Positions 33,801 to 47,300 of a stretch of DNA of 64,000 nt are shown here, one piece after another; position 1 is the first letter of the stretch; every line of letters begins with the position of its first letter. Source of the stretch: Henricia sp. BOLD:AAB3569. Its lineage: Eukaryota > Echinodermata > Asteroidea > Spinulosida > Echinasteridae. Made by a program: the position numbers and the translations under genes. The stretch covers positions 372,001 to 436,000 of the forward strand of contig JBBELK010000007.1 in the NCBI GenBank assembly GCA_037783545.1. Direction: 5' to 3'. The notes beneath the pieces are model-generated. The model saw only the letters and a list, made by a program, of their open reading frames with translations, did no database searches and was not told the DNA's origin.

Positions 33801-36800
33801 AAAGGGCGCCGAAAGCTAACGAGAGGCCAATGCACAGTGCGGCAGACGACAACTGCATGGTGTAAGAAATCACAAGAAAAGTTCATCATATTGCCTTTTA
33901 AAAACTGTTTGTTCACCCGAAAAGGGGCTTAATGGAGTTTTTAAGATAAAGTTTGCATAGCACATCAAGTTTTTTAAATTGAATGTAAATTGTATAATTT
34001 GCAATCACACAGAATTTGACTTAATGAGTTGACAAGAAAAAAACTTGTTGTAGCATTAGTATATAAATAAGGGATTTTTTTTTCATTTTTTGGTTACCTG
34101 GCAGTATATTCTCCCATTAAAGTCTCCTTTCTTGACCTCCATCTTAAGGGCAAAGAGAAAAGTGGATGCGTACAGCAGCACACTGCCCAGAGCGATCATG
34201 TTGTTCAGTTGCGGGCTGGAGATCTTTATTGCACTGTATGCAGTACACGGAAATGGACGGGAAAAAAGAAAGAAAAACAAACTAGAGTGGCGGTATGTGT
34301 GCTGCTTGAAATGAGTAGCTTGAGTTGTATTTCGTGGCCCGGAACGTTGCACGTTATTAAAAAACGGCAAACGCCGTAATCTATATGCTGAGACATGTGT
34401 TTTGTTTCGTGCTGTTTGTTGTACAATTTGTTATGTAAGTTCAAGTTTGGGGGAAAAAGGGTAATTATTTGGTTGGTCTATAAGATGTTAAATGGATATG
34501 ATTTGCCCATACACGACACGGTATAAGTTATTATTGAAGGGATAAAGTATTTTGATTTTGATTTTCAAGACTTTTTTGCGGGGTATAATAGGGCCTACAT
34601 AAATATAGAAAATCTCGGCTATTTTTTTTGCTATAAAATCAGGAAATATCTTTAAACAAAATTGGGCACATTCAAAAGAAATGTATGTAAAATGCATGAC
34701 CCGAATCATACAAAAAGTATTACAACGTTCTCGGTGTAATTTTCTGCTTGTATGGAGGAAAAATATAATTTCCACTTATATAACTTGGCAAATACTAGAA
34801 ATACATGTAGACAATCATTTTGCACCGTTTGCCATAACAGCTAGGCCTATAGGGGCAAGTTTTCATATTTCAACGATGTGACAAATCACAATATTGCCTA
34901 CTCGTGCATGACACACGGTGACAATATGACTGCCCCATGTCATGGCCAACGTGCAAATAAAGAGTCTATAAAAAATAAAAGAAGTAAAGCCAATTAGCTG
35001 ATGTACATGTATTTAGCGAAGGTCACGATTTCTAATCATTTTAAGAGATGCTGAGTCGAAAGGTGCATTCTCTATGCGTGTTTATTCCAATTGCATCAAG
35101 TACACAATCGGCCTTTTCCCCTTCGTTCCATGATTATTTTTGCCGTGAACACTCGATCTGGTTCCGGTCTGAGTTCGCGAATCGTCAGGGATGATATACG
35201 CTAGAGCAATTAATGCTGACCGGTACTCGAGTGAAGGCTTCGTTGGGGCGATGGACGCTCCTGGCCCCATTAGACTTCGTGAAGCCACGGTCTATCCTAA
35301 TTGCAAATGGAATTTGAATTGCAATCAGCAAACAAATGTTTTGAATTGCAATCAGCAAACAAATGTTTTGAATTTCAATCAGCAAACAAATATTTTTAAT
35401 AGCGGCTGGTGGAAATTTAAGTTTTGCGTGTAACATTTCCATAATGGCAGGCGCCCCGAATTCTTTACTTTCGAATGAAGGTGCAGTTTAGAAAGTCGCA
35501 TACTACGCTATTGTTGCTACGTGGTGCAAGTCAATGTTTAGCAACCAACAGTCTAGGCCTATAGTTACTTGATGTCGTTCTCCCCTAGTGAACACGGTGT
35601 TGATTCTGTACTTAACATCTGCCACGTGCACCACGTAGCAACAAACATTTAGTCTGGTAAAGTGGATACTAAATGTGCACGTGAAAGGACGTATACGTTA
35701 GTACACCAGACGCTGTTACAAATATTTGCTTCCTCTTTACCAGGTGTTCTGCCCTTCACACAGAAAGTGCACCCTGGAAGTTAAGCCAAGCGTTAAATAT
35801 AACGCGCAAACCAAACAAATTAACAAGAAAAAAAACCCCACTGTTCGGCTTAAAGTGCACGGCGTTCCTTGACCTTGAGAAATGATGACTTAAAGCCTTA
35901 CGAATCTGATGGTTGGAGCAGAGAATCGATATCATTATCGATTATTCGGACTCGTGTGGTCGCTCGAGCATTACGATTTTCCTATTAAATTTATCGCTTA
36001 ATCGCGCAGAAGCCTTTACAAGTTTGTGGAATCGATTCTTATGAATCTATGATGAGCTTCATTAAACTAATCGTGTAGCCGGTCTCTTTATAATGGTCTC
36101 GTGTCCACAACCGCGTGATGTGAATGAAATCGTTTAAAAGTTGATTAGTCATTTTTCTTTCTGCTGAGTGCTGCGGTATATTGTCAAACAGCGAACGCGT
36201 GGAATCGATTACTTGGAGATCGATACTGAAGCTTGACATGTGCTGCACTTTTTGTTATACAAGATTACAGTGCAAGAAAGTTCAGCGGGGATTGAGTAGA
36301 TTATTGAGAAATAATTAAATTATAAAGCCGTTACTTCATGCAGCAACTACATGGTTTCTCCTTCAGCGGGTATTCAGTTGAAATAAGCCGGGCTCGGAGT
36401 TGACAATTTCACAATGATATTCAATAATCTTTGTGGCAAAAACACTCACTGAGCTGCGTTGTTCTCAAACCCTTACAAAGAGACGAACAGTTATTTGTTT
36501 GATATAAAATAAGTACACGCCAACACAAAATACTTGCGGTGTGCGGATGCGGATTGTGCACGCTACACTGTAAACATAGGCAAATGAATCGTTGGGGATA
36601 ATAGGGCGACTTGCCCAACATTGGGTAGATTAGCTTGGAGATGTTTGCAAAGTTGGTTAAAGCGAGCTATGTTTGCGAATTTATTGGTGAATTCCTTTCA
36701 CCCAGTTGTTGAGATACCGTTTTATTGGACAGGTACTGGGTAGATTGTTGTACCCATCAAGTGTGTTTTGCATGTTAACCAACTATTGGTTGAGCTGACT

Positions 36801-38282
36801 ATTTGCTCAACGTTGGGCAAAATGTTAGGCAAATATTTACCCAATTTTGTTACAGTGTATGTGCATTAAAAATGTATGAAACACAAAATACATATAGTTG
36901 ATGCTGATTTGTTAGGTATACATCATTTGTATAGTGACCCCAATTTGTTTTCACGAGTTGACAAGAAAAACCTTACTAAAAATGTTAATCATGTTTATAA
37001 CAATGGTACCAAACACCACTTGCTTTTATTTCAGTCCAAAATGGTATTTTTTTGTGAAAAATTAACAACTGAAGGTCGTTTAAAAAAGGCTTTTGAAAAC
37101 GACTTTTAAACCATTCAACTCAACACAAAAGCCACGAAAGGATTTTTCAGGTTTTCTATAGAGTATTACTGCATAGGCCTATTTGCAGTTTTCTCGACAT
37201 AGGCTTTCAATTATCAGTGGAAATCACGCTGCTTTTAACAGTTTACCAATCATGTATTAGTCTTGGCCCAAGACTACTCTAGTCGATATTGGTTTGTGTA
37301 CGCGTTGGCCATATAGTGCGCCCTCTTGCAGCACTAACGGACCAGTCTTTGCTGACTAGAGTAGTCTTGGGAACTTCTCCCGGAAGGTTTAACTTTTTCT
37401 TTGTTTTTGCCTAGGCTTTCCTAGGGAACCAATCAGCGAGTGACCCAAATACAGCAGAGCGTGGGAATGCAGCGAGTGACCCAAATACAGCGCGTCGACC
37501 GCAGAGCGTGACCCAAATACACGGCGTGCACGCGCTTCGAATGGTTTGAAAAATATAAGGCGGCTTACAAGAATCATCGAACATGACCGTTTTATCGTTG
37601 CTAATATTTTCGGTGGCATAAGTTTCTTGGCAAATGTTTGCGAATATATTTACAAACATGTTTGCAAAGGCGTATGACATCGCAAAATACATTTGTTAAT
37701 GAAGATAATTGCGACATTGCAAATATTTGCAAAGATATCTGTGATATGCCATGTCCCTTGTGTGCCATCATAAAACCCTCTGCAGCTATTTACATAAAAC
37801 GGTACCGCCCCAATGCTGAACTTCCGGGAGAAGTTCCCAAGACTACTCTAGTCAGCAAAGACTGGTCCGTTAGTGCTGCAAGAGGGCGCACTATATGGCC
37901 AACGCGTACACAAACCAATATCGACTAGAGTAGTCTTGGGCCAAGACTAATCATGTATATATACTACATTTAAGAGTCGAGAATTATGTGGATCAGGTTA
38001 GTGGGCCCAGGGTTCGAATCCTGTCCGGGGCAATATGTTGATTGGGTTTTTATAGTTTCTTGTAAGACTTGATTCTATGGTTTTTTTTCAACATGTAAAC
38101 CCAGGTCCTTAATTGGTTTATATGGCCAATTGCTCTGCCAACTGAGCTATCTGCAGTATGGGCATCCCGCCGGAGCACCACAACAATCTCATGTTTCCAT
38201 CTCTTTTTCCAACAATGCAGTGGGGCAAATCTATGCCAACCAATTGGCTACACTGATGGCCTATCCATAGGGGGTGGGGGGT

Positions 38283-38322
<40 letters not shown>

Positions 38323-41300
38323 GCAAATCCATGCCAACTCATTCACTACAGAGGTCATTATTATATAGATAAGGTATATAAACTCCTCAAAAAAAGTTCG
38401 GAAAGTCAAGTTTGACTGACGATTTCTCTCTTGTTACTAAATCATTTCCCTTGAGTTTGGTATCATTGGAAAGCCCTGTTATTCCTCTTTACAGTGATGT
38501 GTCATTTGTTATGATTAATCAATTGGGGGATGTGCAGTATAGCGGAATACAGGGGTGGGTGGGAAGTGAAATGTCACAAAATTCACTGCTATTGTCATGC
38601 AGTGCATTCCCCTTTTGCTTGGAGGATGGGAATGTGTCAATGCACTTTTTGACAATAGCAATGCATTTTGTGACATTTCACTTTACACCCGCCCCCGTAT
38701 TCAGCTGTGCTGCACATCCCCCAGTTGCTTAATCATAACAAATGACACATCATCGTAAAGAGGAATAGCAGAGCTTTCCAATGATATAAAATTCAAGGAA
38801 AATTATTTTGCAACAAGAGAGAAATCGAAATTACTTTCCGAACTTTTTTGAGGAGTTTATATAGATGACAGGATTGATAATTAAAGGATAAATTTAGAAA
38901 CACGAGAAAATTGCAGTGCCCCGACTGGGATTCGAACCCAGGTCCTTGGCTTTAATACATGGCCAATTGCTCTACCAACTGAGCTATCTGGGCATGTCTT
39001 CCCCATCTTCACTTGAATACCAATTCGGTAATTGGCGTCAATGTTGTCGACTTGGTAAATGAAATAAATAAATAGAGGAAAATTAATATGACAGTCGCCG
39101 GTCTTCGGAACTGTCATCAAATATAATGGATTCCTTGATGTCAGTTTTCGTTTGTAATCAAATTGTTACATGATGTAGTCTCATAATTTACACTGACAGC
39201 GGAGATTTGTCATTCATTACAAGAATTAACGAGTGAGATTTTCAGTCGATGGTGTCCTTCAGAAATATAAATTTCCTTCCGTTCAGTGGATGCTTCATAC
39301 ACATTCTTTGATCTCATAAAGGAGGGTTCTTAGGACCTAAATGGAGAGAAATTGTTTGCAGAGGGTTGCTTAGTTCTCCAAGATATCACCAGCATTGCAA
39401 AGTTTATTTTAAAATTATTGTATATGGATTTGTTGTTTTCAAACCATATGAAATTTTGCTGTTTCCGACAAATAATATTCTGTTAATTTTAACAGAAATT
39501 AATTGACACGCGAGAGGCTCATTTGAAAATTAAAGCATTATACACATGGCATTTGGGACCTAAGATGGATGGCCACTATAAACAGGTGGCCTTTTTATAA
39601 AGGTTGCATTAGCATTATACACATGGCATTTTGGACCAAAGATGGGTGGCCACTATAAACAAGTGGCCTCTTTATCAAGGTGGCCCTTTTAGCAGGTTTA
39701 CCGTATACCCCCAAATTCCTGCAACTAATTTTGTTTTAACACCTTTTAAGCAAAAGGTTTCAGACGCAACTGGGACGCCAAACATTTTTGGACTCTTCAT
39801 TTCAGGAATGACCAATGTCCGAATGCATTAAAATACTTTGAAACATCAGCGCTTTTACCCATACCCGTATGCAACTACTAAAGTGAAAACGTCACCTTTT
39901 GCGTGTTGCCTCAGTTATGGGTCTGCACTAAACCAGTGAACTGTTTCCCTCTACCTTAGCATTGGACGTTTCAGATTACCAGCGACCCAGTCACCCTGGC
40001 AAGTGACGTCATACTTTAGTAGTATTACAAACAAATTTTACCTATACCCCGATACTTATGCAAAACTTGACACAGATGAAACGGAAAATGCCCCAAAATA
40101 ACAAGAGAAGAAAACTAGAAATACCTTCGGTTTTTGAAGTACGTATTGAAGCTGAGAAAAACCAAGGAGAGCGCTATTCCAAGACCCGAAAGGATAAACA
40201 CTACGATTTTAATGCTGTCATCAATTTTAAGGTATGTCTTTCTGAGTGTTGGACCATCCACGGGCCGAAAATTGTCTGGAAAAAAAGAAAGAAAAGGTGT
40301 TTCGTCCCAAGAAAATGTGGTAGGCCCTATAAATACAATACACATTTGCCACTAATTTTTCCTAATATAACATAATACCAAAGAAAGTGTTAATTTAGTT
40401 AGGAAACATTGTTTTAGTAGAAGTGAGAAAATCTCTAGTTTTTCTTTGAAAACACCGAGTATTTTTATGTCATGCCTCATAGACTTAGTGCATGACGTCT
40501 CAACTGGCGAACGTGTATGGTATTGTGGCAGTCCGCAAGGAATCAGAAACAACAGTGATCATGTCTTTAATCATTCATCTTCATCCGCCATGTCATTCCT
40601 TCACAATCAAGAGCCCCCTAATTTTAGACAATCTAACAATCGAAGGGAAACTCTCTCTAGAAAGTCAGCGCCCGGCGCGGCGGCCGGCGCCACTCAAACT
40701 CCCGTGGCTAGCCTGAACGCCACTATGGGGGCGTTCGAGATGCTTACCTCGTGTAACACGGGGTTTACACCGGGGGAAGCCCCCAGAAGATGCAAAACGA
40801 ACGACACAGGGTCTCGCTTTGAATTCTGGGAACACGTGGTCAAATGTTGTACGGGTGGAGCTTTATAAACGCCGTTATCGTTTGACTCAGGATGAAAAAT
40901 GAAGCCGGCGCCACGCACAAATAGTTGCCCTAAAGTACCCAAAAAAACTTCTTCAATGCCCAGAGACATCTACTGATTCAGCAAAATGTATTTACAGCCC
41001 TATTCCCTCCTATTTTGTGTCATAAATAAGTGTTTTTCTTCGTACTCACGTCGCGATTCCAAACTGTCCGCCATGTTTTACTACTCGCGGTTACTAGGTG
41101 ACGTCATTACACCTTGCTTTACACCACAGACCCAGCCGCGAGCTCGGGCAGTGGTGGCTGCCACCGGGGCAGACTCGTGTATCACGTGATGGCTAAAAGA
41201 ACGCTCCGGTGTAAGTTGGTGTTACCCGGTGTAAGCATCTCGAACGCCCCTTATATAAACTTCCAGGCCCTATAGACTAAGCACATTTCTCTTTACCATA

Positions 41301-44300
41301 CAACAGTGCCTAAACTTGATCGACCAATCAGACAACAGGATTCCCGACTTGTAATGTGCGAGTGACTCAATACATGTGATTAAAACATACAGTTGGTTTT
41401 GTGCTTAAAACATACAGTTGGTGCCTAGGGCTATATACATGTAGTTATTGTTCCGTCACAGTATTCTTTCCGAAAATGTTGCACGGTCAAACTTATCAGA
41501 CCTCAGCCGACTATATTTTTAGGACGTATACTCCACTATTAAAATAAAAGTCAGATTTTCTGGTATTTTTATAATGTGACTCGCTACCCCAAAACCAGTA
41601 ATTATGGATACATTTTTGAGAACAAAAAAATGGGCTCTCCTAAAGGGGCATTAAAAAAGGTTTTCCATAATTATGTATAAGTTTGGGTGATGTGACGAAA
41701 TTTAGCTAACAAGTCGACGAAAGAATTCTGATTGTTTTTACCCTTTTTGTTTCGGAAAAATTTTGTCATGAAATATGCTACAGCAGGTTTAAAGGTATTT
41801 ACGGTAGATTGTTTTAAATCGCCCCACCGAGACTGAAACATTTTTTTTTTTCTGTAGCTTTTAACGCAAAAATCCGATTATACTTGCCTTTCCAGACGAA
41901 CTCAGCTATCGTTTTGACGTTCTTAGTGGAATAATCGTAGGTAAAAATCTGCTTTATCAGTCCCGCTGCAAAAAAAGATCAAATTCCGTAAACAAGTAAA
42001 ATTTGATGCTTTTTTTCTGGTAAAAAATACAGAATTCATTAGAATATTTTTAAAGGTTTTGCGAATTAAATTAAACCTTTTTAGGTTGAGAGTAATATAT
42101 CTGTTTGTTATTTCTTACAATAACGCATTTCAGGTCTGCCGATAGTGAAATTCGTTTGATATGATTTCTGATTTCTAGAACTTATTCCAAGGGTAAAGCG
42201 CCCTCCAGCGTCAGGGAGTCTACATGCAGAAGGGGTAGAGCGCCCTCCAGTGTTAGGGACTCGTTAGTGTCTCACCACCCTCACCCTGTATTTGCTGTAC
42301 CACTGCGTCGCTTTCTCGTGCGCCGTACTCGTCAAATGCAACTCGTCCCTGGATCGGAAGAAAACGAGAAATTATACGACAAATTCCATCTAACGACAAA
42401 AATAATTAGCAAACGATTTTGAGGGAAAACAATCTGTTTGTTTACTTTTCGAAAAAGGAAATGAACTTTCTATTATAAACATGACGAGAAGGATATTAAA
42501 TTAATAAGATGGCACCAAAAACAAAACGGTTTAAAAATAGTGACAGATCGTGACTCGACGGCACGTTGTCAAACAAATAACTGAGGCGGATTTAAAAGAT
42601 TTGTGATCGCTAATTCCTGTATGCGTGGCAGAAAAACTTAGTTTTTGGCATTGACGGTTTTTATTAAGCATTTTTAAAACGCACCACTGACAAATCAGGT
42701 TTTCGTTGACGGACCTGTTATTTAAAGTGTTGCGAGGTTTACTTTTGGAGTTCGGTTCTCAGCAAGATGTTCAGCAAATTTGTTCAGCAAGCCTTCTAAC
42801 AGCAATGTTTTTTTGAAATCCGCTTGAGGATATAAAGCGTTGTAGGCAGTTCATATTTGTTTTTGAGTTAACGCCACGGCATTTCGTACGGTTATATTAG
42901 CGTTAAGCCATCCGGCTAGAATATATCCATCGAAGGGCGATATTTACGAAACAGGCAAAAAAAATGTTAACCATATACAATGGCTTCATGTGAGTCCAAC
43001 GTGGCCGGTGTTTTAGTCCATTAGTGCCGCGTGTGATTTCTCAAGTGCGCTCTTAGTGGCCGCAGAACCTTGATCCGTACAATTTGAAGTGTCACGTGAA
43101 GCACTTTAGGCTTTAAAACAGGCCGCTTTCCACCATTTACAAGGATTTATTTGTAAGGGGCTTTTCAACCTTTTAAGAAATAATTGTCCGTGTTTTGAGT
43201 ATTTTACACTAATGTCACAGTAAACTTGTGCAGCTGAGTGCATAGTTAAGAACTGCCAGAGGAACTAATCAAATATAAAACGTTGTACTTAATTTAGAGG
43301 AGAAAACAGAATATTAGAAATCGCTTTATATAAGATCTTTGAATTCAGACACCCAGTTGGGAAGTCGTGGGTTCGATTCCCACATGAGAACCTTAATGTA
43401 AAACACTGTTCATGTAATGACACTTTTTTCCACCATAGTAATTATATAGTACACATGAAGCTAGCTAAGCAGATTTTGTATTCGTGAATTATCATTCAAC
43501 TATTTTACTTAATTATATGTTTTATTTAATATATCTTATACATGGGATTGGCAAATGCATAATTTATATGTGGATAGCTCAGTTGGTAGAACACTGGTAC
43601 TCTTAAACGGAATGTGTTTCAAATCACAAATCGATCAAATTCCATGCCATTGCCCAAGGTATGACAAACACTGTTCCTCAATGTATATTTGCATGGAGAC
43701 ACAAAGTCAGTCTTGTGTGGGCAATAATCGGATTTAATTTTTGCACATCACGATTCATTTTAGGCTAAGAAAGAAACATTAACTCCGCACTCGCTTTTTG
43801 CTTGCCCAAGTTCAATACATCTCTATTTTATAATTGTCTAGTAGCAGGCGATCTTTGAAACCTACATCTGATTAAAACCAGACGGACAATTTAATCAGCA
43901 TTTATCCATTCTCCCCCTGTTTGTGACAAGATAGAGAAAGCACTTTTCTTTTTTAGAAATAGGTCAGCAAATATGTGCCTTTCAAGTTGATTTCGACTGA
44001 AATAATAAAGTGCGTGGTCAAAATATTTAGCTTACGTATCGAATAGCTGCCGTCTTGTTTGGAAACCTTTTTATGCAAGCACAACATGTAAAACCATTAT
44101 AAACAACGAAACTGGCCTACAATATGGCAGCTAGTATTAGATAATTATATGATCTAGCCCAGAAAATCCCACATAAATACTTTGGAATTATATCATGATA
44201 ATTTTAAATGATATATACCAATTAATAATTAAATCAATAGAGGATTCGTTTTAAGTGAACATAAAAAAGTTACCTACCATGGCGAAATAAGGAATGTCCA

Positions 44301-47300
44301 CAGAATGGCAAAATTCACGAAAACGGCGCCTGAAGTATACATACAGTATGTGAAAAAAAAATCTAAATCGATTCTGGGAGTTTACATTTTGACCTCCTAT
44401 AACAGACGTTGAATATTCACAAATTATACCCCCACTTACCGTAAGTCCGATGAAGTCCACCGAGTGTGTCTTCTCGAGGAAGAGCCGGGCCATCTGGGCG
44501 TCGTTATAGGTGAAGTCCTCCAGTCGCCGCGGTGGATCCATCGCGGCCAGCGGCTCGATCGAGGCGTTCAGGGCCAGAGCTATGGTCACGATTTGGTCGT
44601 AGCCGTACGAATCACAGGCCCCGGCCGATTTTAACTGCTCCTGGAGATCTTCGTAGAACGATAGGTGTTTTGCCTTTGGGCTCTTTTTTAAGAGGTAAAA
44701 GAAAATTAAGGGTTCACTGTAAAAATTACCGCAATTTTACGCTATTCCCATATATGGCAGTTCGGCCACACGTATAAAATGTCAATTATCTGACAACAAG
44801 AACTGGGCTGCGTTCCAAACACGCGAACATTTGTTAACGTTGGCGCCAACGTTTTGCTCAATGTGGAACGGATTGTTTGCCAAAATGGCCAAAATACATT
44901 GTCAAGATGGCGGCGCCCATGCACAGTCCTAGCGGTCGCATTGACGTTGTAATGTGGCTCTCTGCTGCTTACCAAATTTTTGAGGAAATGTGACACGTTG
45001 CCATTGATTGTGTATCGCCAGCGATAAGGGAGAAAACTAAGAAAGGTGCAATTTATTTGATATTTTCAAAACTGCAAACCATCGTCTGTCATCTTTCATG
45101 TCGCGTGTGCCATTTTGAAATGACTCGCAAACATCGCGAACAACTTAAAAGTTTGTTGGCTAACGTTGGCGAACGTTGGTGGCGCACAATACGTTCCACT
45201 CGAAATTGTTGGCCAACGTTGCCAACGTTTGCAAACGTTCGCATATGTAGAACGCAGCCCGGGCTGCCCAGTTTAGGATTAGTCAACAGGCAGCCATTCC
45301 TTGTTGAGGGATAGCCTTGCTGCACCAAAAATGACATAACTTGACTCATGTTGATGCAATAACAAATATTTTTCATGTAAGAAGATTCCCTATCGGAATC
45401 TGGGGAAACATATAGATTTTGAGGTTGCCAAGTCTGACCTGGACATTTAAAAATGGCTTATCGAGTCTTTGCAGCAAATGTATTTAAAGTACAACTGTAA
45501 ATACGTTGGCGATATTTTTTGGGGAAATGGACTGTCTAACCATGAGTAATTCATGAAGAATGAAAGAAGCACAACGTACCACGCCGTTGAAGTTGATTTT
45601 TGACATGTCTTTCTGAATCTCAAAGCCTCTCATGCTTAGGGAGCCCCAGGCAACTTGTTCAACCTCCTGCACGGTGCAGAGGCCTTCTAATTTTTTGGTC
45701 TCAAGAACCCACCAGTTACCGGGGCTATACCACCCAAGCAAAATCCACACGTACTTGGGTCCGTAGTAGCCTTTACGGTACGCCTGTCAAGAAAGGAAAT
45801 GTGTAGGTCATTTGGAGGTATCTCATTGGTAGGGTGGTGTGCAAGCGCACTGTGCGTGCGCGTTGTGCGTGCGCGTTGTGCGTGAGCGTTGTGCGTGAGC
45901 GTTGTGCGTGCGTGAGCGTTGTGCGTGCGCGCGTTGTGCGTGAGCGTTGTGCGTGCGCGTGAGCGTTGTGCGAGCGCGCTATGTGAGCGCGTTGTGCGTG
46001 CGCATTGTGTGAGCGCGTTAAGTGTGCGCGCTGTCTAAGCGCGCGGTGTGCAAGCGCGCGTTATGTGAGCGCGATGTGTCAGCAATGCGTTCCTGCGTAC
46101 AAGTCCTTCGTGCATTCCTCTGGCAAACGGGACGAAAACGTTGTTCGCAAGAACTAATTCTTTGTCAAATCTTCGGACAAAATGCCGTCGCCGTACTGCA
46201 ACGCATCATATGCCATTCGTTTTAAAGTTTGTATCCATTCTTCATTGCATTTGTTTAGCACAACATATTATGTTTCATATACTCCTTTAAACTAAAGGAT
46301 CGAACTTGGTCGGCTCACCTCACAAAATACTCGCGTTGCCATCTCTTGGTAGTAGAAACCAAAGATAATCCTCGCGTCGTGCTTCTGTAAACGCATAAAC
46401 AAATGTGTGTTATAGAAATAATAACATGGACTATACAAGGTCAAATATGACACATTTTGTTCCCGCCATTCAACTAACTGCATGCAATTAAACGTACTTG
46501 CAAAATCTAAATAATGAAGAAATCCCGTTGGTATACCAATGCACGTGCTCGTGTCACATTTGCGTCGTGTCTACACATAAACACGTGTTGATAATTGCGC
46601 GCGTGACTTTATTAGTCCAGTCAATTTACGATTTGACCTAGAACTAATTGCAATAGAAATAATTATAACATGAATCTAGGCCACAACATATGACAAATCT
46701 AATTGTTTGTTTTAAGTGGAAAGGTGTTTTTGAAGCAGTTTTTTAAGAAAAAAATTAAGAATTAATAATTAGTCTGGTAACGTTCCTCAGTCATGGATGC
46801 GTAGTAATACGACCACTTGCGAGCAGACGACGACGTCTCAGAAACTAGTCTGGTACCGTACTTTAACCTACATGTTTTACAATACTAGGTGCATGGTAAT
46901 CACGACCACTTGCAAGCAGACGGCAGTGTCTAAATCAGGTGCTCGCTTAAGGAACGCTCTTATTTCTATGAGGATGGTCGAATTTGTTGATTTCTTTTTG
47001 TAATAAGCACATTGATAATACAAGAAGTACATGTGTTTTAACCAACAAAAAAAAGTGAAAAATCTAAGATATATTTTCCTTTTGTTGTTTTTGGCATGGA
47101 CCTTATTATCAACTCCATATTATATATATTTTTTTATACAACATTGTGCTATTTTATAGACACATCAAGCAAAAATTAACAATTATTACAAACCAATTTA
47201 CAAGAAGGAATAACATATGGTAGGGCAGTTGTTTGACCACTAACTAAACTCCTCAAAAAAAGTTCGGAAAGTCAAGTTTGACTGACGATTTCTCTCTTGT

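Larger units (their letters stand above)
31469..40275 (-). other. GABA-B-like receptor exons 10-15: seven-helix domain
   Basis: One or two helices per exon: TM1 IVVFILSGLGIALSLVFL (40125-40275); TM2 MIALGSVLLYASTFLFAL (34098-34233, ending YCQ); TM3 AALCIGLSLAFGALFMKTYR (33742-33852); TM4 MTSIGLFVLLDVLIFVAWIL followed by ADP (33203-33331); extracellular loop 2 with LSYCTS and TM5 FAIAIFAYKGALLVFGIFLA (32271-32442); TM6 and TM7 with CLVFIPK (31469-31638). The 5.9-kb intron after TM1 holds the Mutator-like fold-back element, a poly-G tract and other repeats. The acceptor at 32443 (TATAAG) has a poor pyrimidine tract, but phase and homology select it. Confidence 0.92.

Noticed and set aside
38118..38342. 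Open frame with a long poly-proline run on the minus strand
   Set aside because: Created by the poly-G tract; no family similarity either side.
38917..38993. Functional tRNA gene
   Set aside because: An 11-nt anticodon loop and an acceptor mismatch; similar broken copies nearby indicate a SINE head.
40446..40868. 140-codon open frame on the plus strand
   Set aside because: Overlaps the GGGGCGTTCGAGATGCTTAC fold-back element and has no recognisable motifs.
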